Notes under the pieces: generated by a model
Database searches by the model: none
Seen by the model: only the letters and a program-made list of their open reading frames with translations
What the model was told of the DNA's origin: nothing
Translations under genes and position numbers: made by a program
Shown: one piece after another, positions 52,672 to 64,000 of the stretch
Layout of the letters: each line of letters begins with the position of its first letter
Numbering within the stretch: position 1 is the stretch's first letter
Assembly: GCA_963681505.1 (NCBI GenBank)
Contig: OY811992.1
Location: 62,001-126,000 of the forward strand
Length of the DNA: 64,000 nucleotides
Source: Eunapius fragilis
Lineage: Eukaryota; Porifera; Demospongiae; Spongillida; Spongillidae
Direction of reading: 5' to 3'

Positions 52672-53237
52672 GCGGGATCAATCTGTAACAATCCAGTGCA
52701 ATTCGGCGCGCTGCGACGGATTGGTGCACTTTTGCGGGATCAATCTGTAACAATTTGGCGCAATTCGGCGCGCAGCGACGGATTGCAGCACTTTCGCGGA
52801 ACCAATCTGTAACAATTCGGCGCGCTACAACGGATTGCTGCACTATCGCCGGATCAATCTACAACAATTAGGGGCAATTCGGCGCACTAAGACCGATTGC
52901 TTCACTATGGCGTGATCAATTTGCAGATTGATCCTGCGAAAGTGCAGCAATCTGTCTCAGCGCGCCGAATTGCGCCGAATTGTTGCAGATTGATCCCGCC
53001 ATAGTGAAGCAATCGGTCTCAGCGCGCCGATTTGCCACGAATTGTTGCAGATTGATCCGACGATAGTGCAGCATTCCGTTGTAGTGCGCCGAATTGTTAC
53101 AGATTGGTTCTGCGAAAGTGCTGCAATCCGTCGCAGCGCGCCGAATTGTGCCAAATTGTTACAGATTGATCCCGCAAAAATGCACCAATCCGTCGCAGCG
53201 CGCCGAATTGCGCTGGATTGTTACAGATTGATACCGC
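52672..53237. repeat. 62 bp repeat block 3 with inverted arm
   Basis: Forward arm 52672-52920 and inverted arm 52921-53237, with the same hinge (GCGTGATCAAT then TTGCAGATTGATCC) as block 1. Point differences from block 1 include GATCAATCTACAAC in unit 4 and GATTGATACCGC at the end. Confidence 0.9.
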
Positions 53238-53342
53238 AATCCCACTTCAAATACCACTACCAATCCCACTACCAATCCCACTCCCCATCCCACTCCCCAT
53301 CCCACTACCACTACCACTACCAATCCCACTACCAATCCCACT
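53238..53342 (-). repeat. Inverted C-rich minisatellite next to block 3
   Basis: Same arrangement as 50050-50160 but one hexamer shorter (105 versus 111 bp), followed by the same hinge into the G-rich strand. Confidence 0.88.
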
Positions 53343-54323
53343 AGTGGTAGTGGGATTGGTAGTGGGATTGGTAGTGGTAGTGGGATTGGTAGTGGGATTT
53401 GTAGTGGGATTGGTAGTGGGATTGGTAGTGGTAGTGGTAGTGGTAGTGGGATTGGTAGTGGGATTGGTAGTGGTAGTGGTAGTGGGATTGGTAGTGGGAT
53501 TGGTAGTGGGATTGGTAGTGGAAATTTTAGTGGTAGTGGGATTGGTAGGGGAATTGGTAGTGGTAGTGGTAGTGGGATTGTAAGTGGTAGTGGTAATGGG
53601 ATTGGTAGTGGGATTGGTAGTGGTAGTAGTAGTGGTAGTGGGATTGGTAGTGGGATTGGTATTGGGATTGGTAGTGGTAGTGGGATTGGTAGTGGGATTG
53701 GTATTGGGATTGGTAGTGGGATAGGTGGTGGGATTGGTAGTGGGATTGGTAGTGGGATTGGTAGTGGTAGTGGTAGTGGGATTGGTAGTGGGATTGGTAG
53801 TGGGATTGGTAGTGGGATTGGTAGTGGTAGTGGTAGTGGGATTGGTAGTGGGATTGGTAGTAGTAGTGGTAGTGGTAGTGGGATTGGTAGTGGGATTGGT
53901 AGTGGGATTGGTAGTGGTAGTGGGATTGGTAGTGGGATTGGTAGTGGGATTGGTAGTGGGATTGGTAGTGGGATTGGTAGTGGGATTGGTAGTGGGATTG
54001 GTAGTGGGATTGGTAGTGGTAGTGGGATTGGTAGTGGGATTGGTAGTGGGATTGGTAGTGGGATTGGTAGTGGTAGTGGGATTGGTAGTGGGATTGGTAG
54101 TGGGATTGGTAGTGGGATTGGTAGTGGTAGTGGTAGTGGGATTGGTAGTGAGATTGGTAGTGGGATTGGTAGTGGTAGTGGTAGTGGTAGTGGGATTGGT
54201 AGTGGGATTGGTAGTGGGATTGGTAGTGGGATTGGTAGTGGGATTGGTAGAGGTAGTGGTAGTCGTAGTGGGATTGGTAGTGGGATTGGTAGTGGTAGTG
54301 GTAGTGGGATTGGTAGTGGGATT
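53343..54323 (+). repeat. G-rich minisatellite segment
   Basis: Hexamer repeat with GGAAATTTTAG near 53520 and GGGATAGGTGG near 53720 as recurrent variants. It matches 61333-62320 apart from the indels in the later copy. Confidence 0.93.
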
Positions 54324-54806
54324 GCGGGATCAATCTGTAACAATCCAGCGCAATTCAGCGCTCTGCGACGGATTGGTGCATTTTCGCGGGATCAATCTGT
54401 AACAATTTGGCACAATTCGGCGCGCTGCGACGGATTGCAGCACTTTCGCGGAACCAATCTGTAACAATTCTGCGCACTACAACGGAATGCTGCACTATCG
54501 CCGGATCAATCTGCAACAATTCGTGGCAAATCGGCGCGCTGAGACCGATTGCTTCACTATGGCGGGATCAATCTGTGACAATTCGGCGCAATTCGGCGCG
54601 CTGAGACGGATTGCTGCACTTTCGCAGGATCAATCTGCAATATGTTATTCGGCACAATTCGGCGCGCTGCGACTGATTGCTGCACTGTCTTTGGTCCAAT
54701 CTGCAAAAATTCAGCACAATTCGGCACGCTGCGACGGATTCCTGCACTTTCACAGGATCAATCTGTAACAATTTGGGGCAATTCGGCGTGCCGTGACCAA
54801 TTGCTT
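54324..54806 (+). repeat. 62 bp repeat block 4 (direct, 8 units)
   Basis: Same eight-unit order and length (483 bp) as block 2. Distinguishing changes are AATTCAGCGCTCTGC in unit 1, AATTCTGCGCAC in unit 3 and GATCAATCTGTGAC in unit 5. Confidence 0.92.
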
Positions 54807-56323
54807 AGTGGTAGTGGGATTGGTAGTGGTAGTGGTAGTGGGATTGGTAGTGGGATTGGTAGTAGTAGTGGTAGTGGTAGTGGGATTGGTAGTGGGATTG
54901 GTAGTGGGATTGGTAGTGGTAGTGGGATTGGTAGTGGGATTGGTAGTGGGATTGGTAGTGGGATTGGTAGTGGGATTGGTAGTGGTAGTGGTAGTGGTAG
55001 TGGGATTGTTAGGGGAATTGGTAGTGGTAGTGGTAGTGGGATTGGTAGTGGTAGTGGTAGTGGAATTGGTAGTGGGATTGGTAGTGGTAGTGGTAGTGGT
55101 AGTGGTATTGGTAGTGGGATTGGTAGTGGGATTGGTAGTGGTAGTGGGATTGGTAGTGGGATTGGTAGTGGGATTGGTAGTGGGATTGGTAGTGGTAGTG
55201 GTAGTGGGATTGGTAGTGGGATTGGTAGTGGGATTGGTAGTGGTAGTGGTAGTGGTAGTGGGATTGGTAGTGGGATTGGTAGTGGGATTGGTAGTAGGAT
55301 TGGTAGAGGTAGTCGTAGTGGTAGTGGGATTGGTAGTGGGATTGGTAGTGGTAGTGGTAGTGGGATTGGTAGTGGGATTGGTAGTGGGATTGGTAGTGGA
55401 AATGTTAGTGGTAGTGGGATTGGTAGGGGAATTGGTAGTGGTAGTGGTAGTGGGATTGTAAGTGCTAGTGGTAGTGGGATTGGTAGTGGGATTGGTAGTG
55501 GTAGTGGTAGTGGTAGTGGGATTGGTAGTGGGATTGGTATTGGGATTGGTAGTGGTAGTGGGATTGGTAGTGGGATTGGTATTGGGATTGGTAGTGGGAT
55601 AGGTGGTGGGATTGGTAGTGGGATTGGTAGTGGGATTGGTAGTGGTAGTGGTAGTGGGATTGGTAGTGGGATTGGTAGTGGGATTGGTAGTGGGATTGGT
55701 AGTGGTAGTGGTAGTGGGATTGGTAGTGGGATTGGTAGTAGTAGTAGTGGTAGTGGTAGTGGGATTGGTAGTGGGATTGGTAGTGGGATTGGTAGTGGTA
55801 GTGGGATTGGTAGTGGGATTGGTAGTGGGATTGGTAGTGGGATTGGTAGTGGGATTGGTTGTGGGATTGGTAGTGGGATTGGTAGTGGTAGTGGTAGTGG
55901 TAGTGGGATTGTTAGGGGAATTGGTAGTGGTAGTGGTAGTGGGATTGGTAGTGGTAGTGGTAGTGGTAGTGGTAGTGGGATTGTAAGTGGTAGTGGTAGT
56001 GGGATTGGTAGTGGGATTGGTAGTGGTAGTGGTAGTGGTAGTGGGATTGGTAGTGGGATTGGTAGTGGTAGTGGGATTGGTAGTGGGATTGGTAGTGGGA
56101 ATGTAGTGGGATTGGTGGTGGGATTGGTAGTGGGATTGGTAGTGGGATTGGTAGTGGTAGTGGTAGTGGGATTGGTAGAGGGATTGGTAGTGGGATTGGT
56201 AGTGGGATTGGTAGTGGGATTGGTAGTGGTAGTGGTAGTGGGATTGGTAGTGGTAGTGGTAGTGGTAGTGGGATTGGTAGTGGGATTGGTAGTGGGATTG
56301 GTAGTGGTAATTGAAGTGGGATT
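54807..56323 (+). repeat. G-rich minisatellite segment
   Basis: Hexamer repeat. A local irregularity at about 56097 (GGGAATGTAGTGGGATTGG) shifts the hexamer phase. Confidence 0.93.
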
Positions 56324-56806
56324 GCGGGATCAATCTGTAACAATCCAGTGCAATTCGGCGCGCTGCGACGGATTGGTGCTCTTTTGCGGGATTAATCTGT
56401 AACAATTTGGCGCAATTCGGCGCGCAGCGACGGATTGCAGCACTTTCGCGGAACCAATCTGTAACAATTCGGCGCGCTACAACGGATTGCTGCACTATCG
56501 CCGGATCAATCTGCAACAATTAGGGGCAATTCGGCGCACTAAGACCGATTGCTTCACTATGGCGTGATCAATCTGCAACAATTCGGCGCAATACGGCGCG
56601 CTGAGATGGATTGCTGCACTTTCGCAGGATCAATCTGCAATATGTTATTCGGCACAATTCGGCGCGCTGCGACCTATTGCTAATCTTTCTTTGGTCCAAT
56701 CTGCAAAAATTTAGCACAATTCGGCACGCTGCGACGGATTCCTGCCCTTTCTCAGGATCAATCTGTAACAATTTGGGGCAATTCGGCGCGCCGAGACCGA
56801 TTGCTT
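56324..56806 (+). repeat. 62 bp repeat block 5 (direct, 8 units)
   Basis: Units 1-4 carry the variants of the forward arms of blocks 1 and 3 (CCAGTGCAATTCGG, AATTAGGGGCAATTCGG, CTATGGCGTGATCAAT), but the block continues forward with CTGCAAC instead of flipping. It looks like the uninverted parent form of the fold-back blocks. Confidence 0.9.
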
Positions 56807-57473
56807 AGTGGTAGTGGGATTGGTAGTGGTAGTGGTAGTGGGATTGGTAGTGGGATTGGTATAGTAGTAGTGGTAGTGGTAGTGGGATTGGTATTGGGAT
56901 TGGTAGTGGGATTGGTATAGTAGTAGTGGTAGTGGTAGTGGGATTGGTATTGGGATTGGTAGTGGGATTGGTAGTGGGATTGGTAATGGGATTGGTAGTG
57001 GGATTGGTAGTGGGATTGGTAGTGGGATTGGTAGTGGGATTGGTAGTGGGATTGGTAGTGGGATTGGTAGTGGGATTGGTAGTGGGATTGGTAGTGGGAT
57101 TGGTAGTGGGATTGGTAGTGGGATTGGTAGTGGGATTGGTAGTGGGATTGGTAGTGGGATTGGTAGTGGTAGTGGGATTGGTAGTGGGATTGGTAGTGGG
57201 ATTGGTAGTGGGATTGGTAGTGGGATTGGTAGTGGGATTGGTAGTGGGATTGGTAGTGGGATTGGTAGTGGGATTGGTAGTGGGATTGGTAGTGGGATTG
57301 GTAGTGGTAGTGGTAGTGGTAGTGGGATTGGTAGTGGGATTGGTAATGGGATTGGTAGTGGGATTGGTAGTGGGATTGGTAGTGGGATTGGTAGTGGGAT
57401 TGGTAGTGGGATTGGTAGTGGGATTGGTAGTGGGATTGGTAGAGGGATTGGTAGTGGTAATTGAAGTGGGATT
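56807..57473 (+). repeat. G-rich minisatellite segment
   Basis: Starts with two copies of an irregular motif GGTATAGTAGTAGTGG (about 56856 and 56912), then a long, regular 12 bp repeat like 48955-49483. Confidence 0.93.
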
Positions 57474-58039
57474 GCGGGATCAATCTGTAACAATCCAGTG
57501 CAATTCGGCGCGCTGCGACGGATTGGTGCACTTTTGCGGGATCAATCTGTAACAATTTGGCGCAATTCGGCGCGCAGCGACGGATTGCAGCACTTTCGCG
57601 GAACCAATCTGTAACAATTCGGCGCGCTACAACGGATTGCTGCACTTTCGCCGGATCAATCTGCAACAATTAGGGGCAATTCGGCGCACCAAGACCGATT
57701 GCTTCACTATGGCGTGATCAATTTGCAGATTGATCCTGCGAAAGTGCAGCAATCCGTCTCAGCGCGCCGAATTGCGCCGAATTGTTGCAGATTGATCCCG
57801 CCATAGTGAAGCAATCGGTCTCAGCGCGCCGATTTGCCACGAATTGTTGCAGATTGATCCGGCGATAGTGCAGCATTCCGTTGTAGTGCGCCGAATTGTT
57901 ACAGATTGGTTCCGCGAAAGTGCTGCAATCCGTCGCAGCGCGCCGAATTGTGCCAAATTGTTACAGATTGATCCCGCAAAAATGCACCAATCCGTCGCAG
58001 CGCGCCGAATTGCGCTGGATTGTTACAGATTGATCCCGC
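57474..58039. repeat. 62 bp repeat block 6 with inverted arm
   Basis: Copy of block 1 at 7990 bp offset, with the hinge at 57722/57723. No difference from block 1 was noticed in the parts compared. Confidence 0.9.
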
Positions 58040-58150
58040 AATCCCACTTCAATTACCACTACCAATCCCACTACCAATCCCACTCCCCATCCCACTCCCC
58101 ATCCCATTACCACTACCACTACCACTACCAATCCCACTACCAATCCCACT
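58040..58150 (-). repeat. Inverted C-rich minisatellite next to block 6
   Basis: Copy of 50050-50160. Confidence 0.88.
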
Positions 58151-58597
58151 AGTGGTAGTGGGATTGGTAGTGGGATTGGTAGTGGGATTGATAGTGGTAG
58201 TGGGATTGGTAGTGGGATTGGTAGTGGGATTGGTAGTGGGATTGGTAGTGGTAGTGGTAGTGGTAGTGGGATTGTTAGGGGAATTGGTAGTGGGATTGGT
58301 AGTGGGATTGGTAGTGGTAGTGGTATTGGTAGTGGGATTGGTAGTGGGATTGGTAGTGGTAGTGGGATTGGTAGTGGGATTGGTAGTGGGATTGGTAGTG
58401 GGATTGGTAGTGGTATTGGTAGTGGGATTGGTAGTGGGATTGGTAGTGGGATTGGTAGTGGTAGTGGTAGTGGTAGTGGGATTGGTAGTGGGATTGGTAG
58501 TGGGATTGGTAGTGGGATTGGTAGAGGTAGTGGTAGTGGTATTGGGATTGGTAGTGGGATTGGTAGTGGTAGTGGTAGTGGGATTGGTAGTGGGATT
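58151..58597 (+). repeat. G-rich minisatellite segment
   Basis: Copy of 50161-50607. Confidence 0.93.
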
Positions 58598-59080
58598 GCG
58601 GGATCAATCTGTAACAATCCAGCGCAATTCGGCGCGCTGCGACTGATTGGTGCATTTTTGCGAAATAAATCTGTAACAATTTGGCACAATTCGGCGCGCT
58701 GCGACGGATTGCAGCACTTTCGCGGAACCAATCTGTAACAATTCGGCGCACTACAACGGAATGCTGCACTATCGCCGGATCAATCTGCAACAATTCGTGG
58801 CAAATCGGCGTGCTGAGACCGATTGCTTCACTATGGCGGGATCAATCTGCAACAATTCGGCGCAATTCGGCGCGCTGAGACGGATTGCTGCACTTTCGCA
58901 GGATCAATCTGCAATATGTTATTCGGCACAATTCGGCGCGCTGCGACCGATTGCTGCACTGTCTTTGGTCCAATCTGCAAACATTCAGCACAATTCGACA
59001 CGCTGCGACGGAATCCTGCACTTTCACAGGATCAATCTGTAACAATTTGGGGCAATTAGGCGTGCCTTGACCAATTGCTT
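58598..59080 (+). repeat. 62 bp repeat block 7 (direct, 8 units)
   Basis: Copy of block 2. One visible change is CAAACATTCAGC at 58978 versus CAAAAATTCAGC at 50988. Confidence 0.92.
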
Positions 59081-60661
59081 AGTGGTAGTGCGATTGGTAG
59101 CGGTAGTGGTAGTGGGATTGGTAGTGGGATTGGTAGTAGTATTGGTAGTGGTAGTGGGATTTGTAGTGGGATTGGTAGTGGGATTGGTAGTGGGATTGGT
59201 AGTGGGATTGGTAGTGGGATTGGTAGTGGTAGTGGTAGTGGTAGTAGGATTGTTAGGGGAATTGGTAGTGGTAGTGGTAGTGGGATTGGTAGTAGCAGTG
59301 GTAGTGGGATTGGTAGTGGGATTGGTAGTGGTAGTGGTAGTGGTAGTGGTATTGGTAGTGGGATTGGTAGTGGGATTGGTAGTGGTAGTGGGATTGGTAG
59401 TGGGATTGGTAGTGGGATTGGTAGTGGGATTGGTAGTGGTAGTGGTAGTGGGATTGGTAGTGGGATTGGTAGTGGGATTGGTAGTGGTAGTGGTAGTGGT
59501 AGTGGGATTGGTAGTGGGATTGGTAGTGGGATTGGTAGTGGGATTGGTAGAGGTAGTGGTAGTGGTAGTGGGATTGGTAGTGGGATTGGTAGTGGTAGTG
59601 GTAGTGGGATTGGTAGTGGGATTGGTAGTGGGATTGGTAGTGGAAATTATAGTGGTAGTGGGATTGGTAGGGGACTTGGTAGTGGTAGTGGTAGTAGGAT
59701 TGTAAGTGGTAGTGGTAATGGGATTGGTAGTGGGATTGGTAGTGGTAGTGGTAGTGGTAGTGGGATTGGTAGTGGGATTGGTATTGGGATTGGTAGTGGT
59801 AGTGGGATTGGTAGTGGGATTGGTATTGGGATTGGTAGTGGGATAGGTGGTGGGATTGGTAGTGGGATTGGTAGTGGGATTGTTAGTGGTAGTGGTAGTG
59901 GGATTGGTAGTGGGATTGGTAGTGGGATTGGTAGTGGGATTGGTAGTGGTAGTGGTAGTGGGATTGGTAGTGGGATTGGTAGTTGTAGTGGTAGTGGTAG
60001 TGGGATTGGTAGTGGGATTGGTAGTGGGATTGGTAGTGGTAGTGGGATTGGTAGTGGGATTGGTAGTGGGATTGGTAGTGGGATTGGTTGTGGGATTGGT
60101 AGTGGGATTGGTAGTGGTAGTGGTAGTGGTAGTGGGATTGTTAGGGGAATTGGTAGTGGTAGTGGTAGTGGGATTGGTAGTGGTAGTGGTAGTGGGATTG
60201 GTAGTGGGATTGCTAGTGGTAGTGGTAGTGGTAGTGGTATTGGTAGTGGGATTGGTAGTGGGATTGGTAGTGGTAGTGGGATTGGTAGTGGGATTAGTAG
60301 TGGGATTGGTAGTGGGATTGGTAGTGGTAGTGGTAGTGGGATTGGTAGTGGGATTGGTAGTGGGATTGGTAGTGGTAGTGGTAGTGGTAGTGGGATTGGT
60401 AGTGGGATTGGTAGTGGGTTTGGTAGTAGTAGTGGGATTGGTAGTGGGATTGGTAGTGGGATTGGTAGTGGGATTGGTAGTGGTAGTGGTAGTGGGATTC
60501 GTAGTGGGATTGGTAGTGGGATTGGTAGTGGGATTGGTAGTGGGATTGGTAGTGGGATTGGTAGTGGTAGTGGTAGTGGGATTAGTAGTGGTAGTGGTAG
60601 TGGTAGTGGGATTGGTAGTGGGATTGGTAGTGGGATTGGTAGTGGTAATTGAAGTGGGATT
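59081..60661 (+). repeat. G-rich minisatellite segment
   Basis: Copy of 51091-52671 with a few base changes. Confidence 0.93.
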
Positions 60662-61227
60662 GCGGGATCAATCTGTAACAATCCAGTGCAATTCGGCGCG
60701 CTGCGACGGATTGGTGCACTTTTGCGGGATCAATCTGTAACAATTTGGCGCAATTCGGCGCGCAGCGACGGATTGCAGCACTTTCGCGGAACCAATCTGT
60801 AACAATTCGGCGCGCTACAACGGATTGCTGCACTATCGCCGGATCAATCTACAACAATTAGGGGCAATTCGGCGCACTAAGACCGATTGCTTCACTATGG
60901 CGTGATCAATTTGCAGATTGATCCTGCGAAAGTGCAGCAATCTGTCTCAGCGCGCCGAATTGCGCCGAATTGTTGCAGATTGATCCCGCCATAGTGAAGC
61001 AATCGGTCTCAGCACGCCGATTTGCCACGAATTGTTGCAGATTGATCCGACGATAGTGCAGCATTCCGTTGTAGTGCGCCGAATTGTTACAGATTGGTTC
61101 TGCGAAAGTGCTGCAATCCGTCGCAGCGCGCCGAATTGTGCCAAATTGTTACAGATTGATCCCGCAAAAATGCACCAATCCGTCGCAGCGCGCCGAATTG
61201 CGCTGGATTGTTACAGATTGATACCGC
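60662..61227. repeat. 62 bp repeat block 8 with inverted arm
   Basis: Copy of block 3, with the hinge at 60910/60911. A visible difference is CAGCACGCC near 61010 versus CAGCGCGCC near 53020. Confidence 0.9.
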
Positions 61228-61332
61228 AATCCCACTTCAAATACCACTACCAATCCCACTACCAATCCCACTCCCCATCCCACTCCCCATCCCACTACCA
61301 CTACCACTACCAATCCCACTACCAATCCCACT
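61228..61332 (-). repeat. Inverted C-rich minisatellite next to block 8
   Basis: Copy of 53238-53342. Confidence 0.88.
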
Positions 61333-62320
61333 AGTGGTAGTGGGATTGGTAGTGGGATTGGTAGTGGTAGTGGGATTGGTAGTGGGATTTGTAGTGGGAT
61401 TGGTAGTGGGATTGGTAGTGGTAGTGGTAGTGGTAGTGGGATTGGTAGTGGGATTGGTAGTGGTAGTGGTAGTGGGATTGGTAGTGGGATTGGTAGTGGG
61501 ATTGGTAGTGGAAATTTTAGTGGTAGTGGGATTGGTAGGGGAATTGGTAGTGGTAGTGGTAGTGGGATTGTAAGTGGTAGTGGTAATGGGATTGGTAGTG
61601 GGATTGGTAGTGGTAGTAGTAGTGGTAGTGGGATTGGTAGTGGGATTGGTATTGGGATTGGTAGTGGTAGTGGGATTGGTAGTGGGATTGGTATTGGGAT
61701 TGGTAGTGGGATAGGTGGTGGGATTGGTAGTGGGATTGGTAGTTGGGATTGGTAGTGGTAGTGGTAGTGGGGATTGGTAGTGGGATTGGTAGTGGGATTG
61801 GTAGTGGGATTGGTAGTGGTAGTGGTAGTGGGATTGGTAGTGGGATTGGTAGTAGTAGTGGTAGTGGTAGTGGGATTGGTAGTGGGATTGGTAGTGGGAT
61901 TGGTAGTGGTAGTGGGATTGGTAGTGGGATTGGTAGTGGGATTGGTAGTGGGATTGGTAGTGGGATTGGTAGTGGGATTGGTAGTGGATTGGTAGTGGGA
62001 TTGGTAGTGGTAGTGGGATTGGTAGTGGGATTGGTAGTGGGATTGGTAGTGGGATTGGTAGTGGTAGTGGGATTGGTAGTGGGATTGGTAGTGGGATTGG
62101 TAGTGGGATTGGTAGTGGTAGTGGTAGTGGGATTGGTAGTGAGATTGGTAGTGGGATTGGTAGTGGTAGTGGTAGTGGTAGTGGTAGTGGGATTGGTAGT
62201 GGGATTGGTAGTGGGATTGGTAGTGGGATTGGTAGTGGGATTGGTAGAGGTAGTGGTAGTCGTAGTGGGATTGGTAGTGGGATTGGTAGTGGTAGTGGTA
62301 GTGGGATTGGTAGTGGGATT
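61333..62320 (+). repeat. G-rich minisatellite segment
   Basis: Copy of 53343-54323. It includes the first of the clustered single-base indels: AGTTGGGATT at 61741, GTGGGGATTGG near 61767 and GTAGTGGATTGG near 61981. Confidence 0.92.
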
Positions 62321-63210
62321 GCGGGATCAATCTGTAACAATCCAGCGCAATTCGGCGCGCTGCGACGGATTGGTGCATTTTCGCGGGATCAATCTGTAAC
62401 AATTTGGCACAATTCGGCGCGCTGCGACGGATTGCAGCACTTTCGCGGAAACCAATCTGTAAACAATTTCTGCGCACTACAACGGAATGCTGCACTATCG
62501 CCGGATCAATCTGCAACAATTCGTGGCAAATCGGCGCGCTGAGACCGATTGCTTCACTATGGCGGGATCAATCTGTGACAATTCGGCGCAATTCGGCGCG
62601 CTGAGACGGATTGCTGCACTTTCGCAGGATCAATCTGCAATATGTTATTCGGCACAATTCGGCGCGCTGCGGACTGATTGCTGCACTGTCTTTGGTCCAA
62701 TCTGCAAAAATTCAGCACAATTCGGCACGCTGCGACGGATTCCTGCACTTTCACAGGATCAATCTGTAACAATTTGGGGCAATTCGGCGTGCCGTGACCA
62801 ATTGCTTAGTGGTAGTGGGATTGGTAGTGGTAGTGGGTAGTGGGATTGGTAGTGGGATTGGTAGTAGTAGTGGTAGTGGTAGTGGGGATTGGTAGTGGGA
62901 TTGGTAGTGGGATTGGTAGTGGTAGTGGGATTGGTAGTGGGATTGGTAGTGGGATTGGGTAGTGGGATTGGTAGTGGGATTGGTAGTGGTAGTGGTAGTG
63001 GTAAGTGGGATTGTTAGGGGAATTGGTAGTGGTAGTGGTAGTGGGATTGGTAGTGGTAGTGGTAGTGGGAATTGGTAGTGGGATTTGGGTAGTGGTAGTG
63101 GTAGTGGTAGTGGTATTGGGTAGTGGGATTGGTAGTGGGATTGGTAGTGGTAGTGGGATTGGTAGTGGGATTGGTAGTGGGATTGGTAGTGGGAATTGGT
63201 AGTGGTTAGT
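61741..63210. other. Cluster of single-base indels, probable consensus error
   Basis: About 16 single-base indels relative to the 7990 bp upstream copy fall in about 1.5 kb. Most extend a run of G, A or T by one base. Flanking sequence on both sides keeps the exact pattern. Some could be real mutations. Confidence 0.7.
62321..62807 (+). repeat. 62 bp repeat block 9 (direct, 8 units)
   Basis: Copy of block 4 but 487 instead of 483 bp. The four extra bases are at GGAAACC, GTAAACAA, ATTTCTGC (62448-62472) and GCGGACTG (about 62669). Confidence 0.92.
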
Positions 63211-64000
63211 GGTAGTGGGATTGGTAGTGGGATTGGTAGTGGGATTGGTAGTGGTAGTGGTAGTGGTAGTGGGATTGGTAGTGGGATTGGTAGTGGGATT
63301 GGTAGTAGGATTGGTAGAGGTAGTCGTAGTGGTAGTGGGATTGGTAGTGGGATTGGTAGTGGTAGTGGTAGTGGGATTGGTAGTGGGATTGGTAGTGGGA
63401 TTGGTAGTGGAAATGTTAGTGGTAGTGGGATTGGTAGGGGAATTGGTAGTGGTAGTGGTAGTGGGATTGTAAGTGCTAGTGGTAGTGGGATTGGTAGTGG
63501 GATTGGTAGTGGTAGTGGTAGTGGTAGTGGGATTGGTAGTGGGATTGGTATTGGGATTGGTAGTGGTAGTGGGATTGGTAGTGGGATTGGTATTGGGATT
63601 GGTAGTGGGATAGGTGGTGGGATTGGTAGTGGGATTGGTAGTGGGATTGGTAGTGGTAGTGGTAGTGGGATTGGTAGTGGGATTGGTAGTGGGATTGGTA
63701 GTGGGATTGGTAGTGGTAGTGGTAGTGGGATTGGTAGTGGGATTGGTAGTAGTAGTAGTGGTAGTGGTAGTGGGATTGGTAGTGGGATTGGTAGTGGGAT
63801 TGGTAGTGGTAGTGGGATTGGTAGTGGGATTGGTAGTGGGATTGGTAGTGGGATTGGTAGTGGGATTGGTTGTGGGATTGGTAGTGGGATTGGTAGTGGT
63901 AGTGGTAGTGGTAGTGGGATTGTTAGGGGAATTGGTAGTGGTAGTGGTAGTGGGATTGGTAGTGGTAGTGGTAGTGGTAGTGGTAGTGGGATTGTAAGTG
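62808..64000 (+). repeat. G-rich minisatellite segment, to the window edge
   Basis: Copy of the segment after block 4 (from 54807). Single-base insertions continue to about 63210 (for example GTGGGTAGTGGG near 62833, GATTTGGGTAG near 63081, GTGGTTAGTGG near 63202), after which the repeat is regular again. Confidence 0.92.

Larger units (their letters stand above)
48955..56944 (+). repeat. Composite higher-order repeat of about 7990 bp, copy 1
   Basis: Minisatellite segments plus five 62 bp repeat blocks (starting 49484, 50608, 52672, 54324 and 56324). The whole order, block types and hexamer pattern recurs 7990 bp downstream: block starts 49484 and 57474, 50608 and 58598, 52672 and 60662 all differ by exactly 7990. 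Differences are rare point changes, for example GTGTTAG at 51690 versus GTGGTAG at 59680. Confidence 0.9.
56945..64000 (+). repeat. Composite higher-order repeat of about 7990 bp, copy 2 (partial)
   Basis: Repeats copy 1 from about 48955 and runs off the right edge. The offset is exactly 7990 to about 61740, then drifts to 7997 near 62400 and 8011 by 63610 because of clustered single-base insertions. Confidence 0.9.

Noticed and set aside
49484-62807. Short frames in the 62 bp blocks (for example 65-102 codons with Arg-Ala-Glu-Leu-type repeats)
   Set aside because: They arise from the repeat in both orientations, including the mirror images in inverted arms, and continue into minisatellite.
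49484-64000. CRISPR-like array, because similar repeats of about 62 bp alternate with other sequence
   Set aside because: Units are contiguous without unique spacers, the intervening DNA is itself a minisatellite, and no cas genes are present.

Overview
The window holds no gene I can support. All 64 kb is tandem-repeat DNA in three contiguous domains, so it comes from a eukaryotic chromosome, most likely centromeric, pericentromeric or other heterochromatin resolved by a long-read assembly. The sequence alone does not identify the species or clade. Satellite monomers of 150-190 bp are common at plant and animal centromeres, but nothing here proves centromere function.

Domain A (1-15871) is a satellite of about 80 monomers in two length classes, 185 bp and 208 bp. 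The long class carries an extra 24 bp copy of a segment containing the dyad CCCATA-N6-TATGGG. Segmental tandem duplications with periods of about 4160, 1594, 1178 and 1780 bp are layered on top.

Domain B (15873-41596) is a second 185 bp satellite, very even in length: 139 monomers with one net 1-bp deletion. It has higher-order duplications of 925, 2405, 1110, 555, 2220 and 6105 bp, all whole numbers of monomers. A and B look like diverged members of one family. They have the same unit length, the same dyad, and at least four landmarks at identical spacing.

Domain C (41597-64000) is a G-rich minisatellite built from the hexamers GGTAGT and GGGATT, mostly alternating as a 12 bp unit. It is pure to about 49483. 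After that it is interrupted by nine blocks of an unrelated, more GC-rich, roughly 62 bp repeat. Four blocks carry an inverted arm of about 425 bp, followed by a short C-rich (reverse) stretch of minisatellite, which forms fold-back structures. Five blocks are direct only. The minisatellite plus blocks make a composite higher-order repeat of about 7990 bp, present as one full and one partial copy. A stretch of the second copy (about 61740-63210) has a cluster of single-base homopolymer-type indels that looks like local consensus error.

The long open frames in domain C (up to about 1600 codons, open in several frames on both strands) and the repeated 60-77 codon frames in A and B follow from repeat composition and are not annotated as genes.
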